The position numbers and the translations under genes were made by a program. The notes beneath the pieces were generated by a model, which worked only from the letters and a program-made list of their open reading frames with translations, was not told where the DNA came from and searched no databases. From Actinomycetales bacterium (GTDB lineage Bacteria; Actinomycetota; Actinomycetes; Actinomycetales; Cellulomonadaceae), in assembly GCA_015655615.1 (NCBI GenBank), contig JAATES010000081.1, forward strand, positions 1 through 7,087: 7,087 bases of DNA. Reading direction: 5' to 3'. Positions 1 through 4,895 of this stretch are shown piece after piece (within the stretch, counting starts at the first letter, position 1; every line of letters begins with the position of its first letter).

Positions 1-380
1 AGGACCCAGCCCCACCATGGCACCCGGCGCAGCAAGCCGCCGAGCCCGCCCGCCGTGGCGTCATGGCCAGACTCCGCGTCGCCCTCCTGCGCAGCGGGGG
101 CAGGCTCCGAGTCGTCCGCGGGCTCCGGTGCCGCGGGCTCCGGCGCAGCGGGCTCCGGTGCAGCGGGCTCCGCCTCCTCCGAGGACCGTGCCGGTATCGA
201 CGATGTCCGCAGCAGCGCCTTGAAGCCCGGCTCCGGCGCCGAACCATCCCCGGAACCTGCGAGCCCTGCGGGGGCTTCTGGCGTAGGCGTCGCGTCACCG
301 GCGGTCACGGGATCGCCCGGCGCAGCCGAGCCCTCGTCGCGTGGACCGCGGACAGGCGGGAACACCAGTCGGTCGTTCAT
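1..380 (-). CDS. Predicted membrane protein with Pro/Ala/Glu-rich N-terminal tail (5' part only)
   Basis: Reading from the ATG at 380-378 on the minus strand gives 126 complete codons without a stop, running off the left edge. The protein begins MNDRLVFPPVRGPRDEGSAA. Residues about 15-110 are low complexity, rich in Pro, Ala, Glu, Gly and Ser, and include a block of EPAAP repeats at about residues 71-87. The last visible residues are GGLGGLLRRVPWWGWVL, an Arg pair followed by a Trp-rich hydrophobic stretch. I read this as the start of a membrane segment with the acidic tail in the cytoplasm. The start is well supported: an in-frame TAG lies 15 bases upstream, and a GGAG (391-388) sits 7 bases before the ATG. 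The gene is divergent from radA. I do not recognise the family, because the diagnostic part lies outside the window. Function is unknown; a sensor, transporter subunit or regulator with a membrane anchor are all possible. Confidence 0.82.
   Translation of the reverse strand, partial: MNDRLVFPPVRGPRDEGSAAPGDPVTAGDATPTPEAPAGLAGSGDGSAPEPGFKALLRTSSIPARSSEEAEPAAPEPAAPEPAAPEPADDSEPAPAAQEGDAESGHDATAGGLGGLLRRVPWWGWV
120..172. repeat. Tandem 15-bp repeat coding EPAAP pentapeptides
   Basis: On the plus strand three 15-base units starting at 120, 135 and 150 share the pattern GGGCTCCGG(T/C)GC(C/A)GC. A truncated fourth begins at 165. On the minus strand they encode Glu-Pro-Ala-Ala-Pro units of the membrane protein's cytoplasmic tail. 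The units differ at only one or two positions, so copy number could vary between strains by slippage, always in frame because the unit is five codons. Confidence 0.85.
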
Positions 381-387
381 CGTGCAG

Positions 388-391
388 CTCC
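388..391 (-). promoter_or_regulatory. Ribosome binding site for the left-edge membrane protein
   Basis: GGAG on the minus strand, 7 bases before the ATG at 380. Together with the in-frame TAG just upstream, it fixes this start codon. Confidence 0.6.
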
Positions 392-434
392 ACTACCTGA
401 GGGACCGCGCTCGCTGCGGGCCGAGTTCACCCGG

Positions 435-450
435 CGCCTCGGACGAGGCG
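435..450. promoter_or_regulatory. Perfect 7-bp inverted repeat in the divergent intergenic region
   Basis: CGCCTCG-GA-CGAGGCG is a perfect 7-bp inverted repeat with a 2-base centre. It lies between the start of the leftward membrane protein gene and radA. The 2-base centre is too short for a stable RNA hairpin loop, so a protein-binding operator is more likely than a terminator. In sequence this GC-rich, a chance palindrome is a real possibility. It does not match the actinobacterial LexA box. Confidence 0.3.
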
Positions 451-471
451 GCCGGAGGTCGATCGAGCACG

Positions 472-477
472 ACACTA
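472..477 (-). promoter_or_regulatory. Possible -10 element for the left-edge membrane protein gene
   Basis: On the minus strand TAGTGT fits the actinobacterial -10 pattern TANNNT. It would start transcription near 465, giving an untranslated leader of about 85 bases. No convincing -35 hexamer lies 16-19 bases upstream. This is a weak prediction. Confidence 0.25.
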
Positions 478-577
478 CCGCCCGGGGATGCCCTCGTTGC
501 GGCGATCCAGTCACGACACGGCCGGGAACGGCGCCTGGCCCCTCCGGCGCCCGTGCCGTCATGTCCTGGGCTCCCAT

Positions 578-583
578 TACAGT
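578..583 (+). promoter_or_regulatory. Putative -10 element for leaderless radA
   Basis: TACAGT matches TANNNT and is followed by exactly six bases before the ATG at 590. Transcription would begin at or within a base of the start codon. No Shine-Dalgarno precedes the ATG, which fits a leaderless mRNA. The -35 region (about 555-560, GCCGTC) does not resemble TTGACA, which is common in high-GC actinobacteria. Confidence 0.5.
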
Positions 584-589
584 GACGAC

Positions 590-2002
590 ATGACCGCTTC
601 CTCAGCGATTCGACCGTCCGCCGCCAAGAAGGCGCGACCGGATTTCCGGTGTACGGAGTGTGGCTGGGCGACCACCAAGTGGGTCGGCCGCTGTCATGAG
701 TGCCAGCAATGGGGAACGGTCACCGAGGTGCTGGCGACGGCGGGACCGCGCACAGCAACGGTGGCCCCCGCCGCCGGTCCCGCGCTGCCCATCGACGCCG
801 TCGAGATCTCGGTGGCCCGGTCCACCCCCACCGGGGTGTCCGAATTCGATCGGGTGCTCGGCGGCGGGCTGGTGCCCGGAGCGGTCGTCCTCCTCGCTGG
901 CGAGCCCGGAATCGGCAAGTCCACCCTGCTCCTCGATGTCGCAGGCCGGGCAGCTGCGCTGGGGCAGACGGTGCTGTACATCACCGGCGAGGAATCGGCC
1001 GGGCAGGTCCGGCTGCGAGCCGAACGCATCGGCGCGATGCACTCCCGATTGCTCCTGGCAGCGCAGAACGACCTCGGAACGGTGCTGGGGCACATCGCGC
1101 AGTCGGCACCGGACCTGCTGGTCATCGACTCCGTGCAGACCCTCGCCTCGACCAGCGTCGAAGGTTCCGCCGGAGGAGTCGCCCAGGTCAAGGAGGTTGC
1201 GGCGGCGCTCATCGCCGTGGCCAAGGCGCGAGACCTCCCCGTGCTGCTGGTCGGGCACGTCACCAAAGACGGCTCGGTCGCTGGACCGCGCACCCTCGAG
1301 CACCTGGTCGACGTGGTGTGTCAGTTCGAGGGCGACCGCCACGCACAGCTCCGCATGGTCCGGGCCGTCAAGAACCGTTATGGTGCCACCGACGAGGTCG
1401 GGTGCTTCCAGCTCACCGAGTCCGGGATCGTCGGACTGACCGACCCGAGCGGGCTGTTCCTCACGCGCACTGCCGGGCAGGTGGCCGGGACCTGCGTCAC
1501 AGTGACGCTCGACGGTCATCGCCCCTTGACCGCAGAGGTGCAGGCCCTCACCGTCGACTCCAGCCAGGGCAACCCGCGCCGGACCACCAGCGGGGTGGAC
1601 TCGTCTCGGCTCGCCATGATCCTCGCCGTCAGCGAGCGAAGACTCGGGCTGCCGCTGGGGCGGTCCGACGTCTACGTCTCCACCGTGGGGGGCGCCCGAG
1701 TGGGTGAACCTGCGGCTGACCTCGCCATCGCCCTGGCCACCGCGAGCGCCCTGGCGGACCGGCCGCTGCTCGAAAGCCTCACCGCCTTCGGCGAAGTCGG
1801 CCTCTCTGGTGACCTCCGCCCGGTCACCGGACTCGGAAGGCGGCTCAGTGAGGCGGCACGGCTCGGCTTCACCCGAGCCATCGTTCCCACGGGCAGCCTG
1901 AGCGACGGCGGCATCGTCGTTCCCGAGCACATGCGAGTGCAGGAGGCTGACACCCTGTCACAAGCCGTTGTGAGCGCGCTCCCAGCCGCGGTTTCACAGT
2001 AG
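590..2002 (+). CDS. radA: DNA repair protein RadA (Sms)
   Basis: RadA is a RecA-like ATPase that drives branch migration of recombination intermediates. The 470-residue product has the full family layout. An N-terminal zinc finger has Cys21-x2-Cys24 and Cys35-x2-Cys38. The Walker A loop GEPGIGKST spans 104-112, and Walker B LLVIDS spans 176-181. The RadA signature follows at 261-265, and a Lon-protease-like, normally non-proteolytic C-terminal domain runs from about 298 to 465. The signature reads KNRYG, where KNRFG is usual. Length is close to that of E. coli RadA (about 460). I chose the ATG at 590 over an in-frame start at 488. The extra 34 residues look non-native, the zinc finger is already close to residue 1, and a -10-like TACAGT lies six bases upstream. 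disA follows after 9 bases, the usual actinobacterial pairing. RadA from Mycobacterium smegmatis is reported to bind DisA and lower its c-di-AMP synthesis. Confidence 0.98.
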   Translation: MTASSAIRPSAAKKARPDFRCTECGWATTKWVGRCHECQQWGTVTEVLATAGPRTATVAPAAGPALPIDAVEISVARSTPTGVSEFDRVLGGGLVPGAVVLLAGEPGIGKSTLLLDVAGRAAALGQTVLYITGEESAGQVRLRAERIGAMHSRLLLAAQNDLGTVLGHIAQSAPDLLVIDSVQTLASTSVEGSAGGVAQVKEVAAALIAVAKARDLPVLLVGHVTKDGSVAGPRTLEHLVDVVCQFEGDRHAQLRMVRAVKNRYGATDEVGCFQLTESGIVGLTDPSGLFLTRTAGQVAGTCVTVTLDGHRPLTAEVQALTVDSSQGNPRRTTSGVDSSRLAMILAVSERRLGLPLGRSDVYVSTVGGARVGEPAADLAIALATASALADRPLLESLTAFGEVGLSGDLRPVTGLGRRLSEAARLGFTRAIVPTGSLSDGGIVVPEHMRVQEADTLSQAVVSALPAAVSQ

Positions 2003-2005
2003 ACT
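2000..2005 (+). promoter_or_regulatory. Putative -10 element for disA, overlapping the radA stop codon
   Basis: TAGACT matches TANNNT; its first three bases are the radA stop codon TAG. Six bases later comes the GTG of disA, the same spacing as at radA. No Shine-Dalgarno precedes the GTG in the 9-base gap or the end of radA. This suggests disA can be transcribed as a leaderless mRNA in addition to read-through from radA. No good -35 is seen at the expected distance. Confidence 0.45.
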
Positions 2006-2011
2006 TCGAGC

Positions 2012-3097
2012 GTGGCCACCTCAGTTGAGCACCCCGATGAGCTGTTACTGGAGACCCTTGCCGCGGTAGCTCCCGGCACCGAGCTCCGCGATGGCCTCGA
2101 ACGTATTCTGCGTGGTCGCACCGGAGCACTGATCGTATTGGGACTGGACGCCACCGTCGAGGGGATCAGCACCGGCGGGTTCGTGCTCGACGTGCCGTTC
2201 TCGGCAACCAGGCTGCGCGAACTCTGCAAGATGGACGGTGCGGTCGTCGTCGACCGCAATCTGAGCAGGATCGTGCGCGCAGCCGTCCAGCTCCTCCCCG
2301 ACCCCGGCATCGAGACCAGTGAGTCGGGCACGCGACACCGGACCGCCGAGCGCGTGGCCAAGCAGACCGGGTTCCCGGTCATCTCGGTGAGCCAGTCCAT
2401 GCGGATCGTCGCCCTGTACGTCGGGCACACGCGTTACGTCCTCGAAGACACCGACACGATCCTGTCCCGCGCCAATCAGGCGCTCGCGACTCTGGAACGC
2501 TACCGTGCACGGCTCGATGAGGTGGCCGGCACCCTGTCGGCGTTGGAGATCGAGGACCTGGTCACCGTCCGGGACGTCTGCGCCGTCGTCCAGAGGCTGG
2601 AGATGGTCGGGCGGATCTCGGACGAGATCGCTGGCTACGTCATCGAGCTCGGGATCGACGGGCGCCTGCTGGCGCTCCAGCTGGACGAGCTCATCGGTGG
2701 AGTCGGTGCGGATCGGGAGGCTGTGATCCGCGACTACGTCGAATTCGCACACCGTGACCATTCCGTCTCCGACGTGCTCTCACACCTGGGAGACCTCGAC
2801 TCCGGCCAGTTGCTGGACCTCACCCTGATCGGTCGGGCCCTCGACCTGCCCGGCGGCGGCGAGGCGTTGGATGCGGCGGTCGCTCCCCATGGCTACCGGC
2901 TGCTGTCCCGGGTCCCACGACTCCCCCCGGCGATCATCGACCGCCTGGTGCTCCACTTCGGCGGTTTGCAGAAACTGCTCTCCGCATCGATCGACGATCT
3001 CATGACAGTTGACGGTGTGGGCGAGCAGCGAGCCCGCGCGGTGCGCGAGGGCCTCTCTAGACTCGCCGAGTCCAGCATCCTCGAGCGCTACGTCTGA
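2012..3097 (+). CDS. disA: DNA integrity scanning diadenylate cyclase DisA
   Basis: DisA condenses two ATP into the second messenger c-di-AMP and reduces this activity when it meets branched DNA. The product has 361 residues, the usual family length. The N-terminal DAC cyclase domain covers about 10-150, with the catalytic DGA motif at 75-77 and the nucleotide-binding GTRHRTAER motif at 106-114; both are intact, so activity is expected. A helical linker spans about 150-290. The C-terminal RuvA-like helix-hairpin-helix domain follows, with VDGVGE near 333-338, for binding branched DNA. The GTG start is the only sensible one, since the next in-frame Met is residue 74 inside the cyclase domain. 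It lies 9 bases after radA. The gene converges on a minus-strand membrane protein gene, leaving 19 bases between stop codons and no room for a separate strong terminator. Confidence 0.98.
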   Translation: MATSVEHPDELLLETLAAVAPGTELRDGLERILRGRTGALIVLGLDATVEGISTGGFVLDVPFSATRLRELCKMDGAVVVDRNLSRIVRAAVQLLPDPGIETSESGTRHRTAERVAKQTGFPVISVSQSMRIVALYVGHTRYVLEDTDTILSRANQALATLERYRARLDEVAGTLSALEIEDLVTVRDVCAVVQRLEMVGRISDEIAGYVIELGIDGRLLALQLDELIGGVGADREAVIRDYVEFAHRDHSVSDVLSHLGDLDSGQLLDLTLIGRALDLPGGGEALDAAVAPHGYRLLSRVPRLPPAIIDRLVLHFGGLQKLLSASIDDLMTVDGVGEQRARAVREGLSRLAESSILERYV

Positions 3098-3116
3098 CCG
3101 CGCACCCGGCACGGCG

Positions 3117-3755
3117 CTACTCGAGCACCAGCACTAGCGTCTCGCTGCTGACGTCGCCCAGCGTCACCTGAGCCTTGTAGGTCCCCGGTCGCAGGTCGGG
3201 CTGGTCCTCGTCGCAACCCGGCTCTGAGCGCACCGTCTTCCAGCTCACGGTCTTGGCATCGGTGTCGCCCTTGGCCATCAGCAGGCTGCGAGGCTCGGCC
3301 TTGGCACAGTCAGCGCTCGACCAGATGCGCTCCTTGCCCGAGGTGATGGTCACCACCCGTGAGGCATCGGAGCCATCGACCAGGCACGCCTGCTCGCTGG
3401 CCGAGGTGATGGACACGGCGAACTTCACGGTGGAGCCCACGCTCACGGTCGTGCTCGGCGTGGCGATCGTCACGGACAGGGCGTCTGCGGCACATGCCGG
3501 AGTATCCCCAGTGGACGTCGGCGAGCCCTGGCCTCCTGCCGAGGGGCTGCCCGAAGCGGTGTCACCCGACGGGGTCACATCGGACGCCCCGCCTTCCACC
3601 GGCTCGCCTGCCTCCGTACTGCTCGGCCTGGCCTGCGGGGACGGATCACCTCGGCCCGCGATCGCCGAGACCGCCCAGACGACCAGCACCACGAGCACCA
3701 CGAGGATGGCCAGTGCTGCGAGGCGCCGTCTGCGGTAGATCGGCTCGTTACGCAT
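3117..3755 (-). CDS. Single-pass membrane protein with extracytoplasmic Cys-containing beta-rich domain
   Basis: The 212-residue product starts with a basic cluster (RRRR, 8-11) followed by a Leu/Val-rich membrane helix at about 12-33. By the positive-inside rule the N-terminus is cytoplasmic. A disordered linker rich in Ser, Thr, Pro, Gly and Glu spans about 35-86. A compact C-terminal domain (87-212) is dominated by beta-type sequence and has four Cys at 88, 124, 150 and 181, which could form two disulfides outside the membrane. It contains IWSSADC, and later PGTYKAQVTLG, consistent with an immunoglobulin-like sandwich. There is no lipobox at the membrane segment. A GGAGG lies 5 bases before the ATG. 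From memory, a membrane protein gene occupies the same place after disA in M. tuberculosis (Rv3587c), so this is probably a conserved member of the locus. Its function is unknown. Confidence 0.88.
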   Translation of the reverse strand: MRNEPIYRRRRLAALAILVVLVVLVVWAVSAIAGRGDPSPQARPSSTEAGEPVEGGASDVTPSGDTASGSPSAGGQGSPTSTGDTPACAADALSVTIATPSTTVSVGSTVKFAVSITSASEQACLVDGSDASRVVTITSGKERIWSSADCAKAEPRSLLMAKGDTDAKTVSWKTVRSEPGCDEDQPDLRPGTYKAQVTLGDVSSETLVLVLE

Positions 3756-3760
3756 TCATC

Positions 3761-3765
3761 CCTCC
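3761..3765 (-). promoter_or_regulatory. Ribosome binding site for the membrane protein downstream of disA
   Basis: GGAGG on the minus strand, 5 bases before the ATG at 3755. It is a canonical leadered start, unlike the neighbouring plus-strand genes. Confidence 0.7.
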
Positions 3766-3797
3766 ACGGGGGTCGCCTGACACGTCCTTTCCCTCCC

Positions 3798-3803
3798 ACG
3801 CTA
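3798..3803 (-). promoter_or_regulatory. Possible -10 element for the membrane protein gene
   Basis: On the minus strand TAGCGT fits TANNNT and would give a start near 3791 and a leader of about 36 bases containing the GGAGG. The -35 region, 17 bases upstream, reads CCGGCA, a poor match. It lies in the 129-base divergent region shared with mutY. Confidence 0.3.
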
Positions 3804-3872
3804 CGCGGAAGAGGTGGTCCTGCCGGGGTGGGCACGCCGCAGACCCCGCATCACGAGACCACCGCCGGACGG

Positions 3873-3878
3873 CACAAT
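3873..3878 (+). promoter_or_regulatory. Putative -10 element for leaderless mutY
   Basis: CACAAT differs from TANNNT only at the first base and is followed by six bases (GGAGGG) and the ATG at 3885. GGAGGG looks like a Shine-Dalgarno, but it abuts the start codon with no spacing, too close for normal use. The spacing from hexamer to start codon equals that at radA and disA. Confidence 0.35.
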
Positions 3879-3884
3879 GGAGGG

Positions 3885-4808
3885 ATGCCGACCACCCTCG
3901 CAGCGAGCTCCGCCCCTGCGGGACACGCCGCGGCTGTCCGCTACCTCGTAGGCGAGTGGTTCGCTCAGCACCGGCGTGAGCTGCCGTGGCGCGAACCGGG
4001 CTGCTCACCTTGGGGCGTGCTGGTCAGCGAGATCATGCTGCAGCAGACCCCGGTCGTCCGGGTGCTGCCGCGGTGGCTGGAGTGGATGGACCGCTGGCCT
4101 GATCCGGCGGCACTGGCCGAGGCCCCGACCGCAGACGTGCTGCGGGCCTGGGGCCGCCTGGGATACCCGCGACGGGCACTGCGCCTGCAGGAGTGCGCAC
4201 GCGCACTCGTCGCGGAGCATGAGGGGGCTGTCCCCGCGGACGAAGAGTCGCTCCTCGCTCTGCCGGGCATCGGCACATACACCGCAGCAGCGGTCCTCTC
4301 CTTTGCCTTTCACCGCCGTGCGACCGTGTTGGACACGAATGTCCGGCGTGTGCTGGCACGGGTCTTCGACGGAATGGCCCTCCCCCCGCCGCACCTCAGC
4401 AGGGTCGAACGGGACCGTGCAGACGCACTCGTCCCCGCCGACCCCGAGGACGCAGCAGTCTGGGCAGCAGCGTCCATGGAGCTCGGCGCGCTCGTCTGCA
4501 CCGCCCGCAGCCCGCAGTGCCAGGATTGCCCGGTCGTCCGGCTCTGCGCATGGAACAGAGCAGGGCTGCCGCCTGATGAGCACTCCCACCTGCGGCGACG
4601 GCAGGCCTGGCATGGCACCGACCGCCAGACCCGGGGTGCCGTGATGGCCTTGCTGCGCAGCGAGGGAACGTTCTCCCACGGGCAGCTCATCGCCCGCATC
4701 GAGGCACCGGCCGGACAGGTGGACCGCTGCCTGCTCGGCCTGTGCAGCGACGGATTGGCCGTCCGTGTCGAGGCGGAAGGCACGCGGTACTACCGGTTGC
4801 CCGAATGA
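3885..4808 (+). CDS. mutY: A/G-specific adenine DNA glycosylase MutY
   Basis: MutY excises adenine mispaired with 8-oxoguanine, preventing G:C to T:A mutation. The 307-residue product has the HhH-GPD glycosylase fold. SEIMLQQT at 48-55 carries catalytic Glu49. The helix-hairpin-helix LPGIGTYTA spans 126-134, and VLDTNVRRVLAR at 148-159 carries catalytic Asp150. A complete iron-sulfur motif, Cys205-x6-Cys212-x2-Cys215-x5-Cys221, binds a 4Fe-4S cluster. The NUDIX-like 8-oxoguanine recognition domain of E. coli MutY (about 350 residues) is absent. Residues about 235-307 instead look like a small winged-helix domain, and a short MutY is usual for actinobacteria. The ATG at 3885 is preferred over an in-frame GTG at 3828, because the 19 extra residues are unlike the family and would cover the likely promoter. 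The gene is divergent from the membrane protein gene and ends before a strong hairpin. Confidence 0.97.
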   Translation: MPTTLAASSAPAGHAAAVRYLVGEWFAQHRRELPWREPGCSPWGVLVSEIMLQQTPVVRVLPRWLEWMDRWPDPAALAEAPTADVLRAWGRLGYPRRALRLQECARALVAEHEGAVPADEESLLALPGIGTYTAAAVLSFAFHRRATVLDTNVRRVLARVFDGMALPPPHLSRVERDRADALVPADPEDAAVWAAASMELGALVCTARSPQCQDCPVVRLCAWNRAGLPPDEHSHLRRRQAWHGTDRQTRGAVMALLRSEGTFSHGQLIARIEAPAGQVDRCLLGLCSDGLAVRVEAEGTRYYRLPE

Positions 4809-4817
4809 TCCGGGCGT

Positions 4818-4852
4818 GGTCTGCCGGGTGGGCTGTCCCCACCCGGCAGACC
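4818..4852. terminator. Bidirectional hairpin terminator between mutY and the Ig-repeat gene
   Basis: GGTCTGCCGGGTGGG (4818-4832), a 5-base loop CTGTC, then CCCACCCGGCAGACC (4838-4852) make a perfect 15-bp, GC-rich stem. It begins 9 bases after the mutY stop and lies 43 bases past the stop of the convergent gene, so it can serve both. No T-tract follows on either strand, as is common for actinobacterial terminators. Confidence 0.85.
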
Positions 4853-4895
4853 CGGTGATGCAGGCCTCACGAGCCCCAGCGTCGTCCCGGCGGCG

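Noticed and set aside
55..585. Open plus-strand frame coding repeated GSGAA units, and another overlapping plus frame rich in Arg
   Set aside because: These are antisense to the leftward membrane protein gene; the repeats are the mirror of the EPAAP repeat. No good start site, and the composition is typical of shadow frames in high-GC DNA.
488..589. N-terminal extension of RadA by 34 residues from an in-frame ATG at 488
   Set aside because: The added residues do not look like RadA, the zinc finger is already near residue 20 with the 590 start, and a -10-like hexamer lies directly before 590.
381..589. c-di-AMP riboswitch, LexA box or small RNA in the divergent region
   Set aside because: I looked for a ydaO-type fold, a GAAC/GTTC box and a hairpin followed by a T-tract, and saw none of them.
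602..1930. Long minus-strand frame of about 442 codons opposite radA
   Set aside because: It is a high-GC shadow of radA, whose motifs are unmistakable; the shadow protein is low in recognisable structure.
1672..2761. Minus-strand frames opposite the end of radA and disA
   Set aside because: Shadow frames of two well-identified genes, with no ribosome binding site or family motifs.
3253..3738. Plus-strand frame opposite the membrane protein
   Set aside because: The minus strand has a clear start, Shine-Dalgarno, membrane helix and structured domain; the plus frame has none of these.
3828..3884. Upstream in-frame GTG start for MutY
   Set aside because: The extra 19 residues are unlike MutY N-termini and would cover the probable mutY promoter.
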